Assembly: GCA_029378245.1 (NCBI GenBank)
Contig: JARKIF010000010.1
Location: 1,612,001 to 1,676,000 of the forward strand
Direction of reading: 5' to 3'
Origin: Roridomyces roridus
Taxonomy: Eukaryota > Basidiomycota > Agaricomycetes > Agaricales > Mycenaceae
Length of the DNA stretch: 64,000 bases
The position numbers and the translations under genes are program-made. Below are positions 1 through 11,045 of the stretch, in pieces; position 1 is the stretch's first letter; every line of letters starts with the position of its first letter. The notes beneath the pieces are model-generated. The model was not told the origin of the DNA. It did not search any database and was given only the letters and a program-made list of their open reading frames with translations.

Positions 1-478
1 ACACTGCCGCACTGTCACGCCGCTTAGGTGCCGCACTGCGGTGCGGCAGTTACCGCTTTACCGCAGCTTCCAAAAATTTGCCGCGACTTTTTCGTTCAGC
101 TGCCGCACTGTAAGTGGTACTTTACCGCAGTTGACCGCAAGGTGCCGCACTGGACCGATTTAAGTATGTAAGTATAGTTGAAAATTTGGATGATCTCTGT
201 TCGATTTGGGGTTCTGTGGGACTCCAGATACAATACCTTTCCCTTGATAGGTGAATCATGCAGAGGGCAGGCTCCAACTCTAAATCCAAGTTCAAAATCA
301 GATGAAACAGGCTCAATTACAGGTTCTTTGCGACTCCAGATACAATGGCTTAACGTACGACAGCCCAACATGCTTAGGGAAGTCTTCGACCATATACAAC
401 AGCTTGCTGTGAATTTACCTACCGCAGCTGCATGCCGCACCACTACCGCAACTACCGCTGCGGCAGCAGTGCGGTAGT
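1..478. repeat. CCGCA/TGCGG-rich repeat, window-edge end of a larger element
   Basis: The motif TGCCGCACTG and its complement recur at about 1-60, 100-155 and 420-478, separated by ordinary sequence. The two dense ends are in opposite senses (TGCCGCAC against GTGCGGTAG), as expected for a foldback or MITE-like element whose left end lies outside the window. No coding sequence is credible here. Confidence 0.5.
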
Positions 479-1189
479 TTCTGTAGGCCCAATTCCGAGG
501 GACTATCCATAGCTCAACAGAAACTCGAAGACGGAAGGATCGTCGAGATTCGTTTCCGTGCATTTGCCGCTGGGTAGGGCCGCGGAAATCGCAACCTAGG
601 ATGACAAGTGGTCAGCGCAAGGTCGTTGTTCAGGAGTGTGGCTCACTATGGCGATGGGCCTCTGCATACCGCGAGAGTGAGCTGGGGAACGGGAGGTGGT
701 GTCCGGCTTATAAGATAAGAAACAGGACCAGCTGCGAATAAGATCCCCAAGCGAAGTGAGACCGTGGCTTCCTCAAAACAGGCATGAGCGCTAGAAGTCA
801 CCTTGGTATCAATCCAGCGCGTTTGAGCCATTGCAATGGAAACGTCAGAAAAGCATGGATCTGGGGCGCAGCCAGTGGCCGGAGGAAGAAAGCCGTGGCA
901 GGAAGATGTGACGGGGATGAATCAGCGATTCCCGATCTCCTCGATATGTACGTACCGCTCAGAGCAGTATACGAATGGACATGATCGAAGACGGCGTCCG
1001 CTCCAAGGGCGCGTACGAGAACAAAGTGCCATGGAGATGCGGTGGGGACGGCGTGAATGCTCCCGAGTCTGGCGATTTCCATGCTGGCATAACCTATGGC
1101 GATGGCTTCTGCCCAAGTATCAGGGGAAGTCGGCTTGAAGTCGGCTGTACCGTCCTGTACGAGAGGAGTGCTCGACTGTCACTGAAATT
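479..1189. other. Intergenic, no gene seen
   Basis: No reading frame here shows family motifs or splice-compatible continuation. Around 770-930 short stretches resemble repeats found near 5440-5490 and 1270-1340, so part of this interval is probably decayed duplicated DNA. Confidence 0.5.
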
Positions 1190-1345
1190 GGACCTCAAGA
1201 CCGTGAGATTATCAAGCGAGACCCGAATGCGATTCCGGCGAGAGGATTGGGCCCGACAGCCTGGGGTTGCATCGCGGTGGACGGAGGAAGAAAGTTGCGT
1301 CAGCACCACGTGACAGGAGTAAGCGAATGATCCGCACTCACATCA
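1190..1345 (-). repeat. Relic of the gene X promoter region, inverted
   Basis: Read on the minus strand, this stretch matches the upstream region of the methyltransferase-like gene at 53.8-54.4 kb and the relic near 15.03-15.19 kb. Shared landmarks are a GCGAATGATCCG block, an E-box CACGTG at 1307-1312, a GGAGGAAGAAAG block and an ATTGGGCCC block in the same order. It is a diverged duplicate with no coding part attached. Confidence 0.6.
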
Positions 1346-1746
1346 TCAACACATCACCGTATCCTCGCCTTGTCCTCGCTTCTCCGTCACCCCTCCAGCG
1401 CTTCACTTAGCGGTGGACGGTGCTGCACGTGGCCGTCGGATCAATGGCGGCGCCAACCCTTGTCCTTAACTGTCGACCATTGAACCTTCGCGCTCAATTG
1501 ACCAGCCATTAATCCACCAGCCTACTACTTATAGTACTGCTCTGGCAGCCTTCCTGACTTGGTGTGCATACAGCTGGGAGTCGGGACTCGCACATGCTCC
1601 GATTTCGCGAGACTGACCGCCTCGTTGACGCCTGGCAACACGACCCGGATTTTGTTCCGACATACTCAAAAATAAATCGCAAGCTGCAAACGGCTGAGAA
1701 ACTCTGAAACTCTCAACTATTTTGGTGGACACGATCATATCGATAT

Positions 1747-2895
1747 CTAGGCTACCAAGACACCTCTGTAACGCATCCGCCCCTCGCGCAGTCTCGCCAT
1801 ACCCTCCTCCACCCCCGCCTTCGTCATCGGGAAGTGTTCAATGATAGGCTTGACCTGGTGCGCGGCTGCGAACTGCAGCATCTTGGTGTGCACCGCACGC
1901 GACGCCACTACCGATCCTTGGAACCTGATACCTTGGGCGAGCAAAGGCATCGTCGGGATTGCAAGTGGTTCGTTGCTAATTGTCAATGGGTAAATGCTTC
2001 CCATGTTGCTCATGACATTCAGGTATCTGTGGCCAATTTTCGTATCAACTTCGGAGGCACTAAAGCTAGTGTGACTCACAGCATCCAATCTGGCAGGAAA
2101 CTCGCAGTGACGATCAAGTGGTCGAGGGGCGCGCCGATCTTGAGCTCTTTGACGCCTTCGGTGGGGTAGAATTCCGCCGCGCCCAGCTCGAGCGCCTCGG
2201 CGCGCTTGGAATGGCTGTTGGAGAACACGACGACACGCACGCCCATCTTTGCGAGGAACTGGATGGCCAAATGGCCTAGACCCCCGACGCCCACGACCCC
2301 AACACGGTCAGTGGGGCGAATGTTGTACGTCTCGATGATGGTAAACACCGTGGCGCCGCCGCACATGAGTGGCGCGGCGTGTTCTGGCGCAATTTCAGAC
2401 GGGATTTTGAAGAGCCAGGACGCGTCCCAGATCGCATGTGTGCCAAAAGAACCCTGATCCAGGTTCGTGTCTCCGTATCTGCACAGATAATGTGAGTCTC
2501 TCCCTCTGCTTGCCAGAAAATAACCCACAGTGCCCGGTACGTGCAATAGTTGTCATTTCCTATCCAGGGTTCGTTAACCGGCGCTTCCTGAGAAGCGACG
2601 ACTCACCTGCCATGCAGCTCGAACACGACCCACAAGTCTTGTGGATATACCCCCAGCCAACGATATCACCGACCTGGAATCCTTGCACAGTCTCTCCGAG
2701 CTGCTGCACAACGGCAATACCCTCATGTCCCAGCGCCATGTCTGCATGCTTGAAGTGCTCGTCCGTCCCGCAAATCCCCGAGTGCGTAATCTTCACGAGG
2801 ACTTGGTTTCCTGTCGGGAGATCACGGTGGCTTTCCGCCTCGACGATCCCACTGTTTGGGGAACCTTTAAATACGGTGAAGTCGATTCCGGGCAT
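1747..2895 (-). CDS. Zinc-dependent alcohol dehydrogenase, MDR family
   Basis: Predicted cytosolic NAD(P)-dependent oxidation of alcohols or reduction of aldehydes. There are three exons. Exon 1 (from 2895) has the catalytic-zinc motif GICGTDEHF, then GHEG and the first three structural-zinc cysteines CGSCSSC. Joining to an exon that starts near 2497 supplies the fourth cysteine at the usual x7 spacing. Exon 2 carries the Rossmann motif VGVGGLGHLAIQ. A third exon from about 2050 gives the C-terminal part ending RYRGVLVA. Length, about 360 residues, is normal. The start MPGIDF is preferred over an in-frame upstream ATG because homologues begin about here. The gene looks intact; substrate cannot be told from sequence. 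Flanks are repeat-rich and hold no partner gene. Confidence 0.88.
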
Positions 2896-3006
2896 TGTGT
2901 TGAGTGTTTTCTCTCTTTTGAATTTCAAACGGGCTTTTAAACGATGCCAGGCCATCACGGTGACCAATCGTCGCTGAGATATTCAACTTCATACCCGCGC
3001 GGGTGA

Positions 3007-3055
3007 ACCCGTCGCGCGCATACGCGACGGGTACGGGTAGCGATCCAGCTACCCG
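3007..3055. repeat. Two tandem GC-rich hairpins
   Basis: ACCCGTCGCG (3007-3016) pairs with CGCGACGGGT (3023-3032), and CGGGTAGC (3034-3041) pairs with GCTACCCG (3048-3055). A related ACCCGCGGGTAGCTG block lies near 3410-3423, so these may be ends of a small inverted-repeat element. Function unknown. Confidence 0.55.
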
Positions 3056-4750
3056 TTGTCAGCGGAGTGGATCAATTTCTAGTACTTGCCAGGTGGGATT
3101 AATTCAGATTGGGCCATACCAGCCATAGTTCAGGGGTGGTGGGTTGTGACCGTTTGTGGATTTAATGTGAGCAGATTAAAGGATGGGCAGCATTGATATC
3201 TGTTTCTTCATCTTTTCTACCACATTTTTCTTGCTTTCTATTGTTCTCCATAACCCGTGGCTTCCGTTCCATATGGGTCCCGTGAATAACGCCTCATGGC
3301 CGTAGATACATGGCTTGTATAAATACGGGTTGCCACTTCCAACATCCAACAAACTTCCAATACAAATACAATCCATCTGTTCGTGCCTTGACCATAGTTT
3401 ACTGTTTTACCCGCGGGTAGCTGCCTGAGCCATGCTCAAAGTGTGGTTGCGGCGCTGATAGATGCCGTTTCCGGGAAGCTCATCATGTCACAGGCACACA
3501 AGATAAAGATGAAATGACGCGACCACAGAGGATCCCGGAGGAAAATTAGTTCAACTTTCTATGGATCCGGGACGAATGATTCACCATCAGTCCCATTCGT
3601 AAATCTATGTGATCAACTTGGAAATTCAACATCAAATGTCTCAACTCCGCAGTTTTTTTTCCGAACACCCAAAGTGGCAATTTTGCAACCTCGCGTAGTA
3701 CTGATGAGCCTGCGAAGGCAACTGATTCTTGTGACAGCGGAGTGACACATGATCTGTGATCCGCACCTTCTCATCACACCACGACCATCTGCCAGCACTT
3801 CGTGCAATGCAGCGTGTACGTCGACAAATCCACCCTCCAAGACCTCCAAAACTTTTCCCCGCCCGCCCTCGCCTTCAAACTGATGTCTCAAGTACATCAC
3901 ATGTCAATCTGTTTCAGCCTTTCAAGGGCCCGTGGGGCAGCACACAGGTAGGGTGGTGGTTGGGGTTCATTCTCACGCCTCACCATCGCCCTACGACCTG
4001 GAGATCAGCGGTTCGGGAAGTTGAACCTTCCGCTGCTCCTCCATCCCCAACGAATATCTGTGGCTGTCCTCAAGTTCAATTTGATTCCGAGATGCAAACG
4101 AAGCGCAGAACAAGACCGGGTCCTCCCCATATCCTGCCACAGGTTTGTGTCTAAGATGTTGAATACGATCTATCGAATGCAATCACAGCAACTCACAAGG
4201 CTCCAAATTCACCCATGCCCATTTCGCCAGGTGGCGCCACCCTGACGAACGATGGTTTTACGACGGTTCATTTGCATAAAAAATGCACCCGCGCGCAGTG
4301 CGCACAGAACAGCGCGCCAACGGTCGTCTTACTTACATACACCATGTTCACTATGTACCGACTACATGTACCCATCCACTGGAACAGAATGGAAATAGAT
4401 TTGAGACAATTGAACATCCGGACCAGTGAGCGAGTATAAAAGGACACCAAGTCGGGTACGATCGGAAACAAGGAGTTAAATTACGTGCCAAGGAATGGGG
4501 TGCGGCGGCGGAGCCGTCGCGTCGAGTCGATAACGAGAGTCGGGGGAACATGAGCAAGGTAATCGGTAGAAAGTCTCAGAAATCAAACTGGAAAAATATC
4601 TGTTACACTTCAAGTCTTCATGCACATGCTGCACGCGTGGCCATGAATGCACCAGGAGCAACTGGGTCCTGGCATTGACAACCAGATGGATGTGGTTTCG
4701 GGATCCGGACCTGCCAGGTTGTGATCGCTGCGAACAAAAAATCCGAACTC
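3056..4750. other. Intergenic, no gene seen
   Basis: Apart from a short repeat fragment at 3515-3590 and the hairpin partner near 3410, I see no coding frame with recognisable motifs or supported splice structure in this 1.7 kb. Confidence 0.5.
3515..3590 (+). repeat. Diverged copy of the 5310-5370 repeat
   Basis: GACCACAGAGGATCC followed by a TTAGTT block and GGGGAACGAATGATTCAC-like sequence is shared with 5310-5370 in the same orientation, and with 15580-15640 on the other strand. It is a third, short fragment of that family. Confidence 0.5.
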
Positions 4751-4870
4751 CATTCACGTTGGACGATACAGAACGTTTAGTCTCTGTAAGGGAGGGAGGA
4801 TGAATGGCGTGGGAAAATATAAAAGGGAGCATCATTCACGGTGGACGATACAGAACGTTTAGTCTCTGTA
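4751..4870 (+). repeat. Direct repeat pair, 38 bp, 82 bp apart
   Basis: Positions 4751-4788 and 4833-4870 are nearly identical (one mismatch seen: CATTCACGTTGG against CATTCACGGTGG). The spacer contains a TATAAAAGG-like box. No gene starts just downstream, so a regulatory role is unsupported. Confidence 0.6.
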
Positions 4871-5021
4871 GCAGACGTCGATATCAGTGACGATCAAGAT
4901 GTACTGATATGATCAGAACGTTTGACAATGCAAAGAATTGTCCAAGAATTGTCTATTGTTGTCGCCAGGCGAGGCTACAGGTATGAACAGATCAACATTC
5001 AAATATTCAAGGGTACACATT

Positions 5022-5068
5022 TTGAAATGCTCTTGAAATGCTCACCTCACGAAGTGTATTACAATTTA
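5022..5068 (+). repeat. Direct repeat shared with 16158-16203
   Basis: GAAATGCTCTTGAAAT, CTCACCTC and GAAGTGTATTACAATT occur here and at 16158-16203 in the same orientation. The neighbouring 5090-5778 block is inverted relative to its partner at 15.2-15.9 kb, so this pair lies at or near a rearrangement boundary. Confidence 0.6.
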
Positions 5069-5089
5069 CAATGTCCTGCCCGGCACATT

Positions 5090-6134
<1,045 letters not shown>

Positions 6135-6841
6135 GGTCCGTAAGGGCGTTGGTGCGGTCGGAGGAGAGGGCAAGGTATCGCAGATTGGGTGCACAGATGA
6201 CCATCTCGCGTAGACGGGCGATGTGGGCGGTGCCGTAGAACCGCGAGTCAATGTCGCTTTCGTGCCACTCGAGGCGGCGAAGGTGCAGAAGGCCGCTCGT
6301 ACAAGGGTTGGCGACGAGTGTGGACCAGAATGCGACGCTAGCCGCGTCGAGTCGAAGGCACGGTCGCACAAAGACCTCGAGATTGGGGCATAGTGCCAGA
6401 AGCTCTGCGAGTCCTGGGACGTTGGAGGGTGCGGGGATAGCGATGGGTTGCGTGTCGGGCTGTAGGAAGATGTTTGTGCGCCGCCGAGGAAGCTCGAGAC
6501 GCTTGACAAAGGTGCCGTAGTGGTCCGGCCCTTCCTCGGCAGCAGACCGCATGAGGCCCAGGAGAAGGCTCTCCAAACCTCGTGCTTCGGATATCCGAAC
6601 ATCCTCGTACAGAACCTCGGCGGCCATCGCACGGAATCGGCGTGAGACGCGGACGAGAGAGACACGTCTTGAGTCTCGAAGATTCCTGCTGGACAGCATA
6701 CGTCGTCTCTTGGAATTCCTGGAGCTGTTCAAATGGGGTGTAGTCGACGTGCCGCTGAGTCTCAGGAGCTGTCGCAAACCGTAATATTGCTCGCCAAATT
6801 TCTGGGGGCGGGTACGAAGTCATGGAGGGTGCCTTGTCCAT
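6135..6841 (-). pseudogene. Truncated, frameshifted F-box/LRR-like gene
   Basis: The N-terminus (PPPEIWRAILRFAT) resembles the F-box of a large Agaricomycete family, followed by a segment with RVSRRFRAMAAEVLYEDVRI and a leucine-rich region with LRRLEW and LRYLALSSDR. The two parts lie in different frames. The shift falls in a GA/CT dinucleotide tract at 6655-6662, so a two-base loss in that tract (or a sequencing error) explains it. The 3' end is cut at about 6134, where peroxidase sequence begins. Only about 230 residues remain of a family usually near 450-550, so the gene is probably dead. Confidence 0.75.
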
Positions 6842-7509
6842 AGACCGCGTTGGTTATATAGTCAAACGGACTCGGAGTGACCGGTGACATATCGCGGCGT
6901 ACAATGACAAGTACACGATGCGGACCAAATCCGAGTAGCAGTACTGTGGATTCGGTGGGATTGCCGCTCAAAATGAAAGACAGATGCGCTACACTCCAAG
7001 TGAATTCAGAAAAAGCCTAGTGGACACACCGAGGAGCCCTTTCGCAGTGCACGATGTATCCGCCGACGGACAGTCGGTGCGAGTGTCATGTCATGTCGGA
7101 TCCACGGTCAGATGAATGGTCTAGCTGGTTCGTGACGTGCCATTGAGCGCAGATGTAAGTAGATGGTGGAAAGCCTGCCAGTGCATTCAGCTAATTCCGC
7201 TCCTTGAAATAGACGTCGACAGAGCCAGGGAATGGATTGAAGCTCACCGAGGTTTCCCGCTGCTTCTTTCTACCCGCTCATTTTTCCGTGCTCCACGCGT
7301 GCACGGCTCTATGTTTACGCCCACAGAAAACTTCTGTGGTGGTGGTCGGAAGCATGGGAACGTGAGGTAAGCATTTCGCACAGCATTTCTGATTGACAGT
7401 GACCCAGCTTCCTCCGCTGCGATATCACCTCAACGGCGTATATTTGGCAAATCCTTGTATTTTGGATTGCAGGGTTTCCGATTTGAATGACTCACGACCA
7501 CACTCCACT
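6842..7509. other. Intergenic, no gene seen
   Basis: This 0.67-kb stretch lies between the start of the F-box relic and the 3' end of the small membrane protein gene. I find no motif-bearing frame or structured element in it. Confidence 0.5.
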
Positions 7510-8037
7510 TTAGCTTCCCATTTCACGCATCGGTACCTCGGTCTCTTCATCATCATCCTTCTCCATATCCCACACCAACCACCCCGCCGCGAAGATGACC
7601 CCAGCGATAAGCGCCGCGCCTCCGGTGGTTCCGATCCGTGCGAGGATATCAACAGCCTTGGAGTCCAAGTTCTGAAATGCGAGTGCCGTGACGGCGGCGT
7701 AGAAGCAGAGCATGGCGCCGATTGCGAATAACGTCGGCAGCGCGAGGATTGCGAGCAGGATTAGAGGCCGACGGGCTATTCTCTTGGGGTACATCGAGTT
7801 TGATTTTTTTTTTTGATGTGAATGGAGATTACTGCGGAATTGGAGCCAGGCCTCGTCGTCGTTGGCGCGGAGCTGGGCTGCGAGACGCGCGGGGCGCAGG
7901 CCGATGAGGATCAGTAGGACGAGGGTGAGGAAGACGTTGGGGTTGGAGTGCAGGTGAAACTCGAGTCGGTCGAGGTGTTTCTGCTCAGAGTTGACGCGCT
8001 TGGGGCGGCGGGCCGCTGGATCCTCTGGGCCTGCCAT
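7510..8037 (-). CDS. Small multi-span membrane protein, internally deleted copy
   Basis: Unrecognised family, but clearly a paralogue of the gene at 48936-49711: both share LHSNPN, a hydrophobic LVLLILIG segment, RPARLAAQLRA, then RRPLILLAILALPTLFAIGA, ALAFQNLD and ILARIGT followed by a last hydrophobic span. The other copy has about 70 further residues in the middle, including hydrophobic spans. Here that part is replaced by a short HSHQKKK segment encoded by an A/T tract near 7803-7815. The frame stays open (175 residues), so it could be expressed with altered topology. No start other than MAGPEDP is needed. Confidence 0.6.
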   Translation of the reverse strand: MAGPEDPAARRPKRVNSEQKHLDRLEFHLHSNPNVFLTLVLLILIGLRPARLAAQLRANDDEAWLQFRSNLHSHQKKKSNSMYPKRIARRPLILLAILALPTLFAIGAMLCFYAAVTALAFQNLDSKAVDILARIGTTGGAALIAGVIFAAGWLVWDMEKDDDEETEVPMREMGS

Positions 8038-8486
8038 GATGGAAAAGAGAGAGAGAGAAATTGATAGGCGATATCGGAAAAATCATGTTGCGTGTGATCA
8101 AGTCCGTGTGGCCGGAGACTGCTATCCACTAGATGTCAGGGGTCCTGATTTATCAGATGGTTTCGAGCGAGAGACGCCGACACTCGGAGTTTGTCGAGGA
8201 CTTTTCTTGGTTAGAGGGATGTTTATGATCAGGATTATGGGCTGTAGGGAGTTGCCTCTGGCGAATCAGCTCAGATGGATGGGACACGAGACTCACAAAG
8301 CCTTTGAAGTTGAGGTCCGTATTCCTCGCATCGCATTCTAAAGTACGTGTAGGGTTGTCAGGTCCAAATTGCAGGATGCTTCGCTTCGCTCGCAATCGCA
8401 ATCATTCTACTACTTAATGCGTCGCGAACTTTTAAGGACTGGGAAGAGAATCGACTGGGATCAGGCCGATCAATCCGCTGTCTGAA

Positions 8487-8573
8487 CGCCCTGTAGTCTA
8501 ATGGTACGATGTCGCCAGTCCACATTTCGTGACGAGGCGGAGATTGCAAGCTCGATTCTTGTCGGGGCTTTTT
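8487..8573 (+). tRNA. tRNA-like sequence with intron, isotype unclear
   Basis: A box-A match TAGTCTAATGG (8494-8504), a box-B-like GCTCGATTC (8550-8558) and a T5 run right after it fit a Pol III gene. CGCCCTG can pair with CGGGGCT to form an acceptor stem except the terminal pair, and GCAAG/CTTGT forms a T-stem. The anticodon arm is too long for an intronless tRNA, so an intron of roughly 12 nt is implied. A CCA (Trp) anticodon is possible but position 37 and one stem pair do not fit. It may be a degenerate tRNA or tRNA-derived relic. Confidence 0.4.
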
Positions 8574-8793
8574 GAAAAATCATAACCGCCCCAGGTTCCT
8601 TGATCCGACGGAATGCTTACGATGCCCAACTCGAAAGGACACCCAGCCTGTCCATAACCAACTAGCCACACAGCCGTGGAATAGACGTGTGTCAAGTTTA
8701 CAGAAGCTATACGTTCAACTGCCAACGGATCACTTGGGCATTTCTGAGAGAATATATATTGTCTAAAACACTCTCCACGCCATCCTCATCTCA

Positions 8794-11045
8794 TCATCTC
8801 CTCTTATGCTGCGGCAACAAAACATTCAAATCCTTCTCACAGTTCTCCCACTCTTGCCTCACCACCTCCGCATGGTGCTCCGACCGCGGTTCGAAGATGG
8901 CGGGGAATTCAATGGGACCGTTTGAGAGCTACAATAGTTCGTCAGCACCCTCACAAAAAGGTCAGAGAAGGGAATGTAAACGCACATCCCCATGAAACGC
9001 CTCATCCTGCGCACTGTAACTGAACGGCAATCCCGTCTTCGGGTCAGGTTTGAGCGACTTGCGAACGTTGAAACTCCAGAGGATGAGTGCGATGGTGATC
9101 CAGAGAGAGCGTTCGGCGAAGGGCATCCCGGGGCATGCTACGGGCACGTGTGAGTTCAGATTGAATTGAGGAGGAGGAGAGGCATTTGGAGGCCGCACCT
9201 CTCCGGCCGAATCCAAACGCAGCGGTCTCGTAGCCCGCCTTGAGCTGCCCGTCGGCGTCAAGGAACCGTTCGGGGTTGAATGTGTCTCTGTTCTCGAGGT
9301 CTTGGGCGTGTTCGATTGCCCTTGATCCAAATCAGCCATCCTTTAAAACTTGAAAGAGGAGAAAACCCACCAGGTGACAGCAAAGACGACGGTCCCCTTT
9401 TGTATGAAATACTCTTTCCCGTTGTATTCCACGATTTCGTCCGCAGTGGAGTTGTGTGGCAGCACGAAGCGGACTGGGTCAGCGATATCGATGTCAAGGG
9501 CAGTGATGCAAAGGAAGAATCATATGCATGCATACCGGACGGACGCCAACGAAGAGTCTCTACATGACCCAACGGATACCTTAGAGTCACTCAAACTGAC
9601 AAGAAGGAATCACACGCACCCCGCATAACAGCCTCGATAAAAGGCAGGAACGGCCGATCCTTGAACGTCGGCAGCCGGTCGGCACCAACCACCGTATCGA
9701 GTTCTTTCTGCGCGCGGGCGACCCAGGACGCGGATGAAAGAGAGGAGCTCGAGAGAACGCAGGCGAGAACGAAGGTTTGCATGGTCGACGAGGTCTGGGT
9801 TTACGCCAGTGAGCGGAAGAGAGTTGCATGTGGAGTGGACGTACCGTTTCGATGGCAGCCTGGCGCCGTGAGATGAGTGAGTAGGTGCACACCATGTAAA
9901 GACGGGGTGGATTGACGCACGCTAGCGAAGATATTCAACAAACGGCGCTGGTCGCCCTCCGGTTTGTCTTCGCTCGTAAAGATGGCAGCCCATCTGCGTT
10001 CAATTGTAAATCGGAAAGAAAGGAAAGGAAATTGGAATCGTACGTGTTCATCCCCGAAGCCTTCCCGGACACGGCTTCCGTAACGAGCTTGTCATATAGT
10101 GCATCCTCACGCTTGCGGAATGCAGCGGCGCGCGTACGCCATGGCATCGGTCCCGGAAGGATATTGAGAAACGGGAATGCGTTGATGATACTCGCACCGG
10201 GAGCTACGAGAGCGCCCAGTTCTTTTACACACTGCGAGAGAATGAGATTTTCTTGAATGGCTCCCGGATTGACTCGGATGCACGCACGGCAACGACCTCC
10301 TTGAGTTCAGGCTCATCCCCAGTCGGACAGTGCTGCCCAAATGTAGCAGTTAGAACCATACTCGCGGCTGTCCGCTCCATCTCGTGAAACCAGTGGTCCC
10401 CTCGATTTTCAAGAAGCCGCTTCACGCTGATGAGAGCCTCGAATTGCTGGAGAAGTTCCGTATCGCCGGCGCGCACACCAGACATGATACCCGCCGAGAG
10501 TTTGCGTGCGATGAAGTGAGTTTGGCCAGAGACGGCGATCCAGTACATCTGTGCTGGGTCGTAGTGGAGCTGTAGTAGTGTGAGAGATATGCAGAGACGA
10601 TGGCGACACACGCACGGAGTAGGGGACGAGTGGACGCGCGGAAAAGTGCGCTGATCGTTTTTCGAGAATCTCTTTCGCAAGTTTCATGTTGCCGATGAGG
10701 ACAATAGGCTGATCTCTGTCAAGCAAGCTGATTCAATCGTTGGACAGGCTTAATACTCACGAAACCGACGAGATTGAGCGATACGAAGCCGCCGTACTCT
10801 TCGCATAGCTGCCTGAAGTATGTCGACAGGTGCTGGGTTTTTTTTTTCACGGTGAGCTGCGATGGAATGGTAGAAGGTAGCTCAAAACGACTTGCCGTTT
10901 TGGGGATCTGCAGGATGTTTCCGAGGAGAGGCAGACCGCGCGGACCCGGAGGCAGGGGAGGGCCTGTGCGGCGTTTTACGAAGAATGTACCCAGTATGAG
11001 GACGATGCCCGCCAGAGCAATGTTTTGTAGTGAAGGCGCTTCCAT
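8794..11045 (-). CDS. Cytochrome P450 monooxygenase (P450-1)
   Basis: Membrane-anchored heme monooxygenase. It opens with a hydrophobic anchor and the proline hinge PPLPPGPRGLPLLGN. Later landmarks are the C-helix region WTAV/WIAVSGQ, an I-helix motif AAIETT, the ExxR motif in ETLRWRP, the FNPERFL segment, and the heme loop FGFGRRACPG split by an intron. The C-terminus is EKDLNVLLPQHKRR. Many short introns are present; the I-helix motif sits on a 15-nt exon at 9845-9859, and one intron near the start (10833-10895) has a GC donor. In AAIET the usual second-position glycine is alanine. It is a paralogue of the P450s at 38.4 and 54.8 kb. Substrate unknown; the neighbouring PKS makes a tailoring role possible but unproven. 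Confidence 0.9.
10833..10895 (-). other. Probable GC-AG intron in P450-1
   Basis: The donor reads ACG|GCAAGT, the standard consensus of GC-AG introns, and the acceptor CCCAG precedes CAC CTG. Removing the 63 nt aligns the protein with both paralogues, which have ordinary GT introns at the same place. Its length is a multiple of three without a stop, so retention would insert 21 residues. Confidence 0.65.

Noticed and set aside
96..563. Long minus-strand open frame over the left-end repeat
   Set aside because: It is open because of GCCGCA-type composition and has no motifs, start context or splice support.
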